Assembly (NCBI GenBank): GCA_018340375.1
Contig: JAFFJZ010000002.1
Coordinates: 21,098,001 to 21,162,000 of the forward strand
Origin: Gonatopus flavifemur
Taxonomy: Eukaryota; Arthropoda; Insecta; Hymenoptera; Dryinidae
DNA: 64,000 nt
Reading direction: 5' to 3'
Positions 25,501 through 40,500 of this stretch are shown here, one piece after another (the first letter of the stretch is position 1; every line of letters starts with the position of its first letter). Below the pieces are notes generated by a model. It worked only from the letters and a program-made list of their open reading frames with translations. It was not told where the DNA came from and made no database searches. The translations under genes and the position numbers were made by a program.

Positions 25501-28500
25501 AGTAGCTAACTAAATTTTTGGTTAGTTTAAATTCAACCCATATTGAATAGGTTTTCTAAGAAACCTCGAAAAGTTTACGAAAAATTACCTGAAGTTAAGT
25601 AAACCGGGGACATAGTGATGTTAAAATTCGAATCGTTTAAAGAAACGAAACGAAAATCCAAACTCACAAAATCCGAGAAAACTTCTGTTTGTCTTCTTAA
25701 ATTAAATCCTTGGAACTGGAATTATTTGAGTAAGAATTTTCCTCTGTGTGCATCTAATTCTTCGTTTACATTCACAGATTTCACGCGTTGAGGAGGATAT
25801 GTCAATTAATATGACTCTTAATCAATTTCAAAAAATATATGATGCATTCAATCACACAACTTTAAAATCAAAGGTAAGATATTCCAAATTTACGTCAACC
25901 GTAAACCACTCCAGAGTTGAACTTGAATCTTATTCTTTTGACTTGAATAGGAAAGAATGGGCTAACTCGGCCCGTGTTCTAAACCAGATCCCCTTATGTT
26001 CTTCAAAGATTCAGCTTGCCCGATGGTATCAGCACACATATTCATCAACCTGTTGACAAATAATCAGTACCCAATCATGCCTTCAGTGATATATTGGACA
26101 ACCTGATTGAGTTAAAAGTCTTCGATGAACATGAGAGGGGTCCGACTTAGAACACTGTCCGAGTTAGGCCACCCTACTGAAGATGCCAGGCAAGTCCGGG
26201 CAGAAAATAGTTGTCAGGATTTAAACGGTTTTTGTCCCAGGAAATCCAGTTTAAAACTGACAAATTTTTTCTATCAATTTCTGAGAGGATATTCCATGTT
26301 CAGTGATTTCGGACGGAACCAGGTAGAAATTTTGTCAGTTTTTGACCGGATTTCTTGGTACAAAAACCATCCAAAGTCTGACAACTAGTTTTCGGGGCAC
26401 TCTCTCCTACGAAGCACCTTTCATGTTTGAAATCATACATGTATTCCATTTCTATTTTATTCTCTCAGCAAAATTATTTGTAGTTTGAGTATTCCAAAGT
26501 ACTCTTTTAGTATATAAATATATCAATGTCTTTTCATCAGGGTAAGAAGAATGCACTGTAAAAAATGATTATGGAATTCTGCCCCAAAAAATGGTGGCAG
26601 CAATGTTCCTCCATAGATGTGAAATTTTTCATCATAATTTGGTGGACTTTTCTCCCATTTTTAGAGGATTTAACACTCAAGAAACAAAAGAAAAAAACAG
26701 ACAACTCAGTGATTTGTTTTTATCATTCATGTAGAGAAGAAAACTGCACAAGCACAATGAGAACAACCCTACTAAATCCCATGCCTATCAGGTCAGAACC
26801 GGGCGAAAATTGGTTGTCAGACTGTGAACAGTTTTGTCTCTAAAATCCGGTCAAAAAGTGACAAATTCTCTACACGGAAAAAAGAAAACACCACTGGTCA
26901 CAGTGAATGGAAGCAATCGGTTAAAAAACAAATGAAAACACGCTTGGATAATGAGGATCAGCACGATCACAGTGATGGGTACTGTCATGAAATTCGTCAA
27001 TGCTGACTGGACAGTAACGAGGACTGAGAAACGCAGTCCTGCATGGATTGAATTTGAGTTTCAATGTGTTTTTGTGATTCACAGTAACCATTGCTGTTTT
27101 CTTTTTTCCTTGTACCCGGCTAGATATCACAGCCTGTGAATTTCAAATAGAACCATTTCAATAATTGCTGTCGGTTTTTTGAGGGATGTTCCAATTTAGT
27201 AATTCCGGATGAAACCGCACTGAAAAAGAAATTTCTTCCAACCAAATAAGTAGGGGTGATTCTCAGTTAAGAGGTATAAAATCTACAGGATTGTGGCAAA
27301 CGAACAAACACATTTGATTCACGGTATTTCATATTGGTTAGTTTATTTAGAGGTAACTCATCCATTTACTGAAGATGGCCAACGAATTTATTCATTTTCC
27401 ATGATTTTACAAAAGGCCAGGGGGAATATTTGGACCAGGGGAGATACGAGATACAAACTTTTTGAGCTACTCAAATTTTCTGGTGGAGAGACGATCTGCA
27501 ATCAAGTTTGGTTGGTGAAATCCATAGTTGGACGTCGATTTGTACCCAGATAGAAAACCATGCCCTAAATATTTTGTAACATAATGTGCCGTAAACGTAC
27601 TATCATAAACTTCGCTCAGATTGCAATGATGCATAAAATGTAAACATTATGTCTTCATTATGGTACCATCACCTCGTTTTGCTACCAATAACAATGCTTT
27701 ATGCGGAAACACCTTGGTACCATGATGCAAACATTTTTTGGCGTGCATGTCGCCATTATGATGGCGTTATTGAGACATTTTTCTGTCTGGGTATCAAATA
27801 ATGTTGAATGTATCACGTGAAATCTCTTGTAGACACTTCCCAGCCAGCACAAATGATCAATTTGAATTCATAAAGACTGCCCAAAGACCTCTTGAACAGT
27901 CCCCGTTATGCGACTTACAATGAATTCCATATGAATTCAATGAATTCCAAATGAAAACATATTCAATGCCTGAAGAATTCATCATGGAGTTTAGGATATG
28001 AGTTCTTCCTGAACATTGAGTTGTTCATTGAGAATTCATTTTGAATTCAAAATAGTCATAATGAATACATATTGATTAGCATAACGGGAGCTCTTGGTGG
28101 GAACTCTTGTGCTGTATGGGTTTGTATCTCCCCTGGATATTTTGTATTTTCCCTGGCAACGGATCAGTTGACCAGGGGAAGTACAGACAGGGGAGATACT
28201 TTTCGGAAGAAATGTTGAGATTAAAACAAACGTAGAGTTCTGACTTACCTGAACATTTAACAAATTTAACACTCAACTTATTATAGTGTATCAACAATAA
28301 CGACAATAATGAATAAATCGTTGTTCATTGAGAACAATCAAGCAGGGGAGATACCATGATTACATAACCTAGTACTCAAACCACGTTGAAAAATCGGAAA
28401 AAGTAATCAATGAAGATTGCTAAACGATTCAATTGATATTTGTTGGCAACTTTACATCATTCCTCACTTATTACAGGTGGATGGAAATTTTCGTGAAACA

Positions 28501-31500
28501 TCCGATGATTATTCATGAATATAAAAGCCTAGATAGAAAAATGTCTCGATAATGCCATCATAATGGTGACATGCACGCCAAGAAATGTTCGCACCATGGC
28601 GCCAAGGTGTTTCCGCATAAAGCATTGTTATTGGTAGCAAAACGAGGTGATGGCACCATAATTGAAACATAATGTTTACATTCTATGCATCATTGCAAGC
28701 TGAGCGGAGTTCATGATAGTATGTTTACGGCACATTATGTTATAAAACATTCTGAGCATGCTTTTCTATCTGGGAGTATGCCAGGGGAGGATACATCAGA
28801 GTTGAGAGACATAATTTGAATTGAAAAAAAATCACTTTCGAGAAAAACGTTGGTAGTTCCAACCCTCCAACACGATAATTTATTAATGGAAGAACATATA
28901 CACGAAGTATTATAACAATATGATCGGAATAGGATCTCGTTTTCTAATGATTTCGTACAACAAACGAGGAAAGGACAGGCCAGGGAAGATACATTTCTTG
29001 CACTTTATTCTAAATATCAGAAACACCATTAAAATTTCATCACTAAAATATGATGTACCTCATAGGTAACGAAGTTATCCCGTACAGCACAACCACCGAT
29101 CCTCCACCTAGGACTTCGGTGGACCAGAGGTGGAGAATTGGTGGAGAAATGGGAGCCGTGGAAATAAGGGAGAAATAAGGGAGAGTCTCCGTTGAGGCAA
29201 CGGAGAGGCGACGGAGAAATGTCCGCCCCCTGTATTTTCGATATAATTCTTATTGGTGCATTTACGTAACCAAATCTGAATGTATGAATTCACGAATTCA
29301 AGTTTTACTGAAAATACAGGGGGCGGACATTTCTCCGTCGCCTCTCCGTTGCCTCAACGGAGACTCTCCCTTATTTCTCCCTTATTTCCACGGCTCCCAT
29401 TTCTCCACCAATTCTCCACCTCTAGTCCACCGAAGTCTTAGGTGGAGGATCGGTGGTTGTGCTGTACGGGATGTATCATGCTAGCCCTTTTGGTAAACTG
29501 TAATGCTCAATTCTCAGTATTTTTCTTCCATTGCCGCAGGAAGTACCTCTTAACTGAGAATTACCCATAGTTTATTTGTCCTCTCTCCATAAAATATTCC
29601 TTAGGATTATTGAAATAGTTGATCGAATCAAATAATGCAATGCTTGCCCCAAATAAATTGGTCTTCTACATGAATAATTTATTCGTCACAAGTGATCAGT
29701 TTTTACATCTAATTGAATATTTAATTTCTACAAATAAATATTTTATGGAGAGAGGACAAATGAATATTTTTTCCAGTGGGGGTAGAAACTTTGTCAATTT
29801 TTAATAGGACTTCGCACGAGACCTTCGTCTCAAATTGAAAAATGATCTATATTTATTGTTCTGAAAATTCAAGACATAAACATTTGAGACGGAATCAAGC
29901 TTCTACCTAAGGTGTAACAAAATCACATGCAATTCTGATTTCATCGCAGAGGATAACGAAGATATTCTCTCAGTCTCGGAACTAGTCTCGGTATCGGTCT
30001 CGGTGCAGGTCTCGTTGCATTTTTCGACATATATCTTTGCTAATTTTGTTCGAATGATCAAGGTTCCACCCCATTCCGTTGATTCCATTTGTACTCTCAA
30101 ATTATCTTGATCATCTTGATATTTCAAGAGATTGGAATAATTATTGGTAACTGTTTTATCTTTCTTTGACGCGAGTCTCGTGCGAAGCCCTAATTTGTAA
30201 CCAAATATCCAGGGACAAAAACCATTCAAAGCCAAGACAACAGTATTTTGCTTGGTTCTGACAGGCATTTTCATCAGTGAAAACTCATCAGAATATAGAT
30301 TATCACGTAATTCATATATGGAAATAATAAAAACATATAACCTAGCATTGATTATACCATAAAACCACGGTCATGTCAAAATATTCGTACATCCCGTGCC
30401 CATGATTCAATGAACCAACACTGGTCAACAACCTGAAGTTTGGGAACTCATTTGGAGTAAATTTAGTGTACTAAATACGGAAACAACATCCCAGTAAACC
30501 CTGAGTTCTTAAAGATGAATATAAGATATCCGATGAAAGAAACCTTTAAGATGTGTCTAAAAGATGTCTTATAAATGTATATCAGAAATCTTCAAAAAGA
30601 TATCTCACAGATGCCTGTATAAGATATCCGAAATATATCTGAAAAATCGATTGCATCAGAGTTCTTAAAATATCATCTATAAGACATCTTTCAGAACTTC
30701 ATCTCTGAAAAGATGGCGTCTACCGACTTTGCCTTTTGCATCACTTTTCTGCCTCATTCTCTCGCGTGCAGTACGTGTCAAATGTTGAATCTTATATATA
30801 AAAATGTTATATATTCCCGAAGAGAACATGAAGCTTCAGCGAACGTTCAGATCAGATGTGTATAGATCGGGTCGAAGGTTCATTAGAGCTAACTTTTAGA
30901 TTCACGAACGTTTGACAAAGGTTCTACGGGCGTTGAAATGTACGCTTCGAAATACATTTAAGAAACATAGATGGAACGTTCGCTGAAGGTTCATCGAAGG
31001 TTTGACGAAGCTTCACAAAAATATCTATACTTATATTAATTTTCATCAGTTTATATGAACAATAAATGAATTAATAAGCATAAATTATTATAAATTAATC
31101 TAAGTATAGATATTTTTGTGAAGCTTCCTCAAACCTTCGATGAACCTTCAGCGAACGTTCCATCTATGTTTCCTGGACGTATTTCGAGGCGGACATTTCA
31201 ACGTCCGTAGAACCTTTGTCAAACGTTTGTGAATCTAAAAGTTAGCTTTCATGAACCTTCGATCCGATCTATACAGATCTAATCTGAACGTTCGCTGAAG
31301 CTTCATGTTCTCTTCGGGTTAGAATTCAAGGGATTCAAAGGTGCAATTGACCTGTTCATGGGATAAAAACTCACCAAGTAAGTGTATGATATTTTATTCG
31401 TATATTCGCTGGATGTCATTGTATACTTTTTCAAAATCAGCATTATTAAACATTACCGGCATTCCTAACCTTGCTCTTCGTCTTGCTTGAATACCGTCGT

Positions 31501-34500
31501 TTACATATATATATTATGCAAAAAAAATATCATGCACTTACTTGATGACATCTTATCCTATTTATAGGCGCAATTGCACTTCTTGAATATCTTGAACTAT
31601 TACAATAATGAATTTATGAACCTGAATGTATGAATTTGCAGCGGGCTGTCTTCTTCTCGAAACATCTTCATCGAATTCATGTATCGATTCCTTGGCGAAG
31701 GTAGATCTCATAATTTTTCATAATTTCTCATAAAAGTGACAATTTTTCATATTTCTTCATAAATTACAAATTCGGTAAGAAAGATCTAATATTTTCTCCT
31801 TGAACTTGTACCAAATGAGGAAATATAAAGATTCATGACTTTCATGAGAATTATGGAAAATTATGATAAACATTACCACCAGGGTTTTTGTATGACTTCT
31901 GAAATATATCATTTTTCGGATTCCTAATTTTGCTCTTCCATAAGACCTCATTAGGATATCTTAAAGAAGCTCCTGAAAGATCTCTTTTCAGATATCTCAA
32001 AGATATATAATAGTGTTGCGTCCGATATCTTTATGATATCTCAAAGATCTCTTTCGGGAGAAATTTTAAGATATCTTACAAAATTTTCAGACATCTTTCA
32101 GATATCTAATAGAAATCGGATTGTCTATTTGGGATCAGATTTGTTGGATCAAATCAATTTCTATAATTTTTTATGTACACAGAACGAAAGGATTTCTTCC
32201 AAATCCAGGTTCAAATATATATTTTGGAATGTAAAAAATATATGTTTGTGCAGAAGAAACATTCATTCGCACTTATTCAAATAACAATTTCTTAGATTCG
32301 AAGAAATACATACTTCTATGTATAAACTTCATCAGTTATAAGTATTCAAAAGTTTTTTATCGAAGATAATACAAATTGAGCCAGTTCAAAAAAAATCTGA
32401 TACTGATTTCGCGTTCAACACACCAAAACCACTCCAAATCAGTTTCAATATCTCGGGCAACAGAGGAAAAACATTTTCTCGCTGTCCAGTGTTCTTGATG
32501 TAACGATATTTCGAGATTTTTTTTGATAATTTCAATGATTTCAGATCAACTGGATAAGTAAAATAAAGACTGCTTTCGAAAAAGCTGAGACGAAGGTAGA
32601 TGGAAGGGAAGTAATGAAGGTTCCATCTCTCACGTATTTTATTCGTCTCATCGAATTACTAGATGAAACGTCAGACCGAACAATTGGTAAGCACCTTTTG
32701 ACAAAACATGTAAATTGGCAAAAAATTTATACGATTTCAGTATGTTTCAGTGAATTCTACATCTAATGAATTTACATTACAGTTAATTATGTTCATTGGA
32801 CATTCGTCAGTTACTTAATCCATGAAATCGTCACCAAAGAGACAATGAATTTTACCAATAACTGGCCAGTTTATCAAAATTCGACGAGAAATGACACGAG
32901 GACTGTAATAGAAAAAAGGTTAGAAGACCCAGAATTATAGGCATGTACATTACACTGAGAACCCAATTTCTTAGACTGAAAGAAACTTTTCTTTGCCCTC
33001 GTTCTAATAAATTTATTTTACAATGGAAAAAAATTCAGTTGAATGGAAAAACTTTTCATCAGATTGAAACGAAAAATTCTCAAATTGCAATAGAAATATA
33101 TTCCTTCTTGAATCCGAAGAATATGATTTCACTCCAATGACAAATTTTTCCATTGGAAAGAATCATTTTTTCCATCGAAAACAAGATTTATCAGAATGAG
33201 GGCAAAGAAATTTTCTTCAAGTTCGAGAAATTGGGTCCTCAGTGTACGACAGTGTTATTGCGCTTATAAATTTTCCATACTCCATGAAAATCATTCCTGT
33301 ATTCAAACAAAACAATCTGACATCTTTCTCATCACAAACCAGTATAGGTTCGAGCAGGAATGTTCATTCATATACAGTGGTTCAAACAAGAATCTCTGCA
33401 CGTTGAATCAAATTTGCGAAAGTTTATGTCTAAACTTTATGGAAATTACACAAAACTTTGTCTGAAAGAAGAATATAATAGAATTTAAAAACAATTTTCA
33501 CATCAAACGCACACAAAGGCCATAAAAATTGTGTAAACGGTCTACTACTGTGGGCCAAAAGTAAGGTGAATTTGTTTGTAAAATGAAAAATCTTCATTTA
33601 ATCTTCTACACCAATTTCATCCCCTTCAAAGTGATCCCCTCTCGATAAAATACACTTATGCCAACGTTTTTTCCAATCATCGAAACATGCTAAATAGTCC
33701 CTTTCCGGTATAGCCATCGGCGCCTTCTTCGATTCAGCTTTTATCTCCTCAATCGACTGGAAACGCTTTCCCCGGAGTGGTCTCTTGAGTTTTGGGAATA
33801 GCCATAAGTCACACGGAGCCAAATCAGGCGAATACGGTGGTTACGGAACGATATGCGTCGAATTTTTGGCGAAATGGTCACGAAGAACGAGTGCATTATC
33901 GTGATGCAAAAACCAAGAGTTGTTGGCCCATAATTCTGGTCTTAATATCCTTCTGATATTCCGATCATATCAGTAAGGTCTCTAATAGTCAACCGACGAT
34001 TTTTGAGCACTAATTCCTCCACTTCATCGACGTGTTGGTCATCTGTTGACGTCGATGGTCGTCCGGAGCGCTCCAAGTCATCAACACGTTCTCGACCCTC
34101 TTTGAAGTCTTTGTACCACTTATAAACATTTTTCTGCGACATGGTAGAATCACCAAAGGCCTTCCGCAACATCCTCAAAGTTTCCGCAGCCGAAATTTCA
34201 TCCCGCAAACAAAATTTGATTACACTTCTCTGCTCAATTAAATCAGACATTGTAAAAGTCGAAAAATCCACTCTTGGTCGTTTGGTAAACAGAAGCGTAA
34301 GTGTATTACCGATAATGGCATTGACATGAAATTTGGCACAGATGTCATTAACAGTCCTGCCAACTTAAGAAAAAGGAACTAGTCTGAAATGTCAAGCCCG
34401 CGAAGTTTAAATTAAAAATTCACCTTACTTTTTGCCCACAGTAGTACATTAACCCGTTGAGTCCCAAAATGACATTTTTTCGTTGCGTTTTTCAACGCTT

Positions 34501-37500
34501 GTACTTTCTGAGTGAAAAAAACTGCTGAAAAATTCTAGAAGAAGCATTGTCGATGTAGAATTGACTCATCTTTCAGAATCTGCCATCGGTTTTCCCGAAA
34601 AATGTCCATGTGGCAAGATATCTGGGGTTTTTTCAAAAAAACGCGAATTTTCAAACTTTTTTTTTTCTTTATCTCACGTTTTCACATTGGAATCATTTCA
34701 GAATTCTTGTTGTAACTACAGAAACCACGTCAATTCATGCTTTTGACAATTGTGAAAATCAATGTGGAAACCATCAAAATGGCGATTCAAACGCGGAACA
34801 AACGTCAGAAACTTCAAAGATTTTTCATTATAAAACGATGGACTTTAGAGGAAAATGTTACTGAACGAAAAGTTCTTAGAATTAATCAAAAAACACGTTG
34901 GAATTTTTTCAGAATTTTTTAACGACTTGTTTGAATTTTCAAAATTGTCAAATTTAAAAAATTTTTAAAAGTCGTTAAAAAATTCTGAAAAAATTTCAGC
35001 ATATTCTTCGATCAAATTCTTAAAACTTTTTGTTCAGTGAAGATGTTTTCTAATTAAAAATCTTTGAATTTTTCATCTCATATTCGTGGTTTTTTTTTTA
35101 TAGTTTGTTATTTTCCAATACTCTATTCATAATCTAGTGCACATAGGATATACCACGTTATTCTCAGTGAACCTGTTCAATTCACATATGCTCTTATTTA
35201 ATAAATCTATGATGCATTATTCTAATATTGGAAAATAACAAACTATAAAAAAAAACCACGAATATGAGATGAAAAATTCAAAGATTTTTAATTAGAAAAA
35301 ATCTTCACTGAACAAAAAGTTTTAAGACTTTGATCGAAGAATATGCTGAAATTTTTTCAGAATTTTTCAACGACTATTAAAAGTTTTTTAAATTTGACAA
35401 TTTTGAAAATTCAAACAAGTCGTTAAAAAATTCTGAAAAAATCCCAGCGTGTTCTTTGATCAGTTCCAAGAACTTTTTGTTCAGTTCCATTTTCCTCTAA
35501 AGTCCATCGTTTTTTAATGAAAAATCTTTGAAGTTTCTGACGTTTGTTTCGCGTTTGAACCACCAGTTTGATGGTTTCCACATTGATTTTCACAATTGTC
35601 AAAAGCATAAATTGAAGTTTGAGATAAATTGAGGTGGTTTCTGTAGTTACAACAAGAATTCTAAAATGATTCCAATGTGGAAACGTGAGATAAAGGAAAA
35701 AAAAAGTTTTAAAATTCGCGTTTTTTTTGGAAAAAAAATTCTGAGGGATGAGTCAATTTTACATCGACAATGCTTATTCTAGAATTTTTCAGGAGTTTTT
35801 TTTACTCAGAAAATACAAGCGTTGAAAAACGCAACGAAAAAATGTCATTTTGGGACTTAATCGGTTAAGGTGATACCAGCGACCCTTGAAGATTCAACCA
35901 GAAGGATTGATTTGAAAAGGACACAACAAAAACTATTCTGACAAATTATTCGAGAATGAAGCAATAAAATCAAAATATCGCTCCGTACAGACCTTTTTTA
36001 GTCAATAAAGATGATCTGTACAGAGTAATGTTGCCGCGATCCAAGCTAATCCGAGTTTTGAGCATGAGCTCAGCTTGGCTCTAGTGTTTTACAGTAAGGA
36101 TCGGCTTGGAGATCGGATCGATGGCTCCACGGCTCGGATCGGAGCTCGGATTGCCTCGAAGATCGTCGAGCTAGATCGACGATCGTACGATCTCCGTCCA
36201 AAATACATGCTAATAAAAAATATTTACATTTAAAAGCGCTTTGGAATGGAACATATTTCTGAAACTCTTGAAGCTGGAGTATAAATCAACGCTTTCTCGA
36301 AATTTTCATGACTAATTGAATCAAATTTTACAAATGTTTTAATTATAATAACTCAATGAATGCATCTTTCGATGAATAGGTGGGTAAATACATCATTGAA
36401 TGTATCTTCGGAAGATCGGTGATGAAGAAAAACCAACTTTATAATAGAAAAATATCTTTGCAAATATATTTCTATAAAATTCCTGACTTTGCTACTAATT
36501 GAACACAACATTGTTTCATAAACCGTGGTAAATATGAAAAAAAAGTACACTCTGACTTATTTCATGATAATCTCAATATTATAATAATTATAATCTCAAT
36601 ATTGTTTCATGCGTAAAATCAAGTAGTTTTTCATCACACGGTTTTTCTGTTTCCTCGTCTGAAGGGAAATTCCCTCAGTGACGATCTAGCTCGTCGATCT
36701 CATAGTTCTGGCTTAGCTCGAAAATCGGATCGCACAGAATTATTGAGGTCGGCTCGAAGATTGGCTCGAAATTTCGAGCCAATCCGAGACAATCTTCGAT
36801 CTGGATCGAAGATCGCGGCAACACTAGTACAGAGGGATATTTTGATTTCATTCCTTCACTTTTGAATGATTTGTTAGAAAAGATTCATAAAATTTATATC
36901 AACCCAGCTAGCACGAATGATCAATTTATAAAAACTTCTCCAAGGCTTTTTGAATGGTCCCCGCTATGCGACCAATATTGAATTCAATTAATTCAAAATG
37001 AACACGTATCAAATGCCCGCAGAATTCATTATGAAATCTGGACATGAACTCTTTCTGAATATCAAGTTTTCTTCCTGAATAACAGTTCATTTTGAATTCA
37101 AAATATTCATAATGAATACATATCGATTAGCACAAGGGAAGTTCTTTCCAGGAACTCTTGGGCTGTATGGGGAATCATTCGTCTCACAGAATTCAATTTT
37201 CATCCCATTCTCTAGGGATAGGCGATATTTTGACATCATCGATATTTTCATACAATTTGTATAAAATTCAATATGAACTCACGAAATTTCCCATAAAAAT
37301 ATGGATACTGTCAAAATCTCGCCTATCCCCAACATCCTCCCACTTGGATACCCGAGTAGAAAAATTTTCTAATTTATATATTATTTATGTAGAATTGTCA
37401 TATATGAATTATATATAATTTTGCTAATTTTCTCACTTGGGTCGAAAGCTTTTTATATTGCGGTTCACTATATCAATTACAGGCAAAAACATTGTTCGGG

Positions 37501-40500
37501 AGACGTCGCAGTACACAATATCATAGCATATGAATACGTGAAGAAATATTTCACCACAGAGGTTGAAAAAGAGGTAAGTCTTTGTCATAAAATTACCATG
37601 AAATTGAATATCTCAAGGAATGAAATAAATAAGAAAAGTTCTATTTGCATGCTGATTATATTGATATAATATTTGTATGATGGAGAAAAAAGGTATGTTA
37701 GAAAATATCATATTTTATGCAGACTCAGCGTTGATTTATCCCCTGTCGAATAATTATATGCGGAGAGAAGAGAATGGTAGTATTTACCATGCTAATGGAA
37801 TTCTTCACTATTTTTCTTGTAATAATTACCAGAAAAATGGTGAAGAAGTCTATTAGCGTGGTGAATGTTACTATTCTTCTCTCTTCGTGTAGAAATCCAG
37901 GCGATTATAGCCCTTTCAAAGGTTTTTTCATGTAAATAATCTGACTTGGATCAGACTAGCGCTGAATCTCAATAAAATATGATATTTTTCCATATTCCTT
38001 TTTTCCCGCGTAAAATGCACTGGAAGAATTTTATTTCAAAAATCACTGTGAAATTTCAATAACAACCCATGTGGAAATGGAAACACGCGCCGCTACTGGC
38101 TGAGTACTGTCGCCAGAGTTGCCAGTACTGGTAAATCCATAGCTGCCAGTATTGGGCCAGTTAAATTCACAGTACTGGAAAGGAGCCGAAATGATAACAT
38201 CATTTTACATAAGGGCCAGAGGAACATTTATCACCGAATTAGTACCGATTTTCAATGCGAGCCAACTATGGCGGAACTCTGGCTTGCAACAGGATCAGTT
38301 GTTTTGCCAGAGCTGGGTGAAAAACGACGAGGAGTCGAAATGATGACATCCTATGTAGAAATTCAAATCCGACCCAGTACTGGCACAGTACCGGCCACCG
38401 AAGTTACCAGGAGTGATCATATTCCAATTAAAAAAAAAAACAAAAACATTGAATTTGAACTTTAAAAATCTGGAGAATTCATTGTTCCTATTATTGTCAT
38501 CGGAGAAAGGCACTTTGGAAATGATTCCTTGAAAGTTCACTGAGTGAGGATTGAAGCCAGGTCCTGCGAGTGAAAAACCTAGTCTCTATCACATCAGCCG
38601 ATCTCCGAGTTGACGACGAATCACTCAAATTGCCATTTATTGTAATAGGACCGTTGAGGTCATACAATTCATCATAGATTCCGTAGAGGATTAAAGTTCT
38701 ACCAGTACTGGCACATTGTCACCTCTCGAACATATTCAATTATGATACCAACTCTGACCCAATGCTGGCGCTACTTCGGCTCACTACAACAGCCGAGTTA
38801 CTACATCGAGAAAACAAAGTCGTCAAATTTACCTATTGTTAAGTAAATATATGGACGATTTAAAAATATAGTGCGAGCTACTACAATTTTAGCTAATTTC
38901 ACCGCAGGGAAAGTAGGATGCCCTTCAGCTATGGTATATTTCACACGCGTTGTTGTGAAATCAACTGAAATTGTGGTCGCTTGCACTAAATCTTCAATCA
39001 TCCATATATTTATTCAATAAGATGTAAATTTCACAAGTTTTTTCCCTCAGCGTAAGATCGTGATTTTAATGTCATTCAATCACCGATTCTGTAGAAAGTC
39101 AGAGTCCTATCAACACTGGCACATTGCTATCTTTCTAACATATTGAATGATCATACTAACTCTGGCCTAATGCTGGCAAGACTTCGGCCCACTACAACAG
39201 CCAAGTTGCTGAGATCGTGATTCTAACGTCAGTTGACTACCGATTTCGTAGTCAGTCAGAGTCTAATCAGTACTGGCACATTATCGTCTATGGAACATAT
39301 TGAATGCTAATACTAACTCTGGCTCAGTAGTGGTGCAGTATCGTCTCGTCAAAGTAACCGTGTTATTGGGAAGATCAGTGAAATTCCTATCCACTATCTA
39401 TCCCGTATTAGAACAACGTTGCATCGATATTGGTGCAGTATCGTCTTTTGTTCGCATTTAACCATCCAACTAACTCTGATTCGGTACTGGCACGGTTTCG
39501 TTTCTGTATGGTCCGGGTATTCTCCGAACATTATTAATTCGATACTGGCTCAAGACCGTCTGACCGCGCGAGCCAGTACTGTCTGAAATCCGGCAAACAT
39601 TTGGCGCTAGTGGAAAAACGGTAATGATTCTGAATGGGCACAGTTATATCTACCGAAGTCTGGCAAGTGCAACTTGGCCAGTACCGCGCCATTTGTCAAC
39701 TCTGGCTATTTCCACATGAGACAGGGCAACAAAAAAAACCTTTTTTTTCTGGTGCCCGAAGTTTGGTAACTGATTCGGAATGTTTTCGGTGCGTTGAATA
39801 CGAAACGAATATCAGATTTCTTGGATCAGCTCACTTTCTATTATCTTTTATACATAATATTCATACATAATGTATATAATTGATGAATTCCATGTATAAA
39901 AAATTATAAAAACCGAGCTGATCCAACAAATCTGATGTTGTTTTCGTATTCAGTGCCCTAGAACTACTTCGAATCAGTTCTCAAACTTTAGACACCAAAA
40001 TAGCTGTTGATCAGTATGATCGAGGGACAAATGAGAATCCTTCAAAGAATTACTGTTCAATGTGTAAAGTTTGTAGCAAATATCTCGCTCAACTGTTCGG
40101 AAATTCACTCAGTCCCACAGCTTGTACAGTGATTTTTTGAAGAATTTCTACTTGTCTCTCGGTTATTGGAATTGCGCAGTGACTTTCACAAGAAAATTCC
40201 TTCAGCGTAGGGAAAATAGGTGTTTGGTAATAGCATGTACGGCAGAACTGGAAATTTATTTGAGATGAGAAACTAAATAATCTCGACGCATATTCTACAC
40301 GATTGACCCCAAAACAGTTCATTATTATTAAATTGCCAAGTCGTCAAGTTACCGTCCCAAGCGTGTACCGCCTATAATGACAACGGGCCCCAGGCTGGGT
40401 CCATCCTCTTTAACCCAGTATTGGGGAATGACGATGGGGCCCATGTTGGCTCAATCTTGACCCTGTTGTGCTTTCCCATACAATTATGGTTAATGGAAAA

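Larger units (their letters stand above)
27434..28995. repeat. dispersed CAGGGGAGATAC motif
   Basis: The motif or its complement appears near 27434, 28122, 28170, 28190, 28342, 28780 and 28981, some with one-base changes. It runs across and between the two 247-bp MITEs, suggesting an older host element. Confidence 0.5.

Noticed and set aside
34737..35608. Two similar 61-codon open frames on opposite strands
   Set aside because: They are the same sequence read in the two arms of the TTAA foldback; no start context or protein family.
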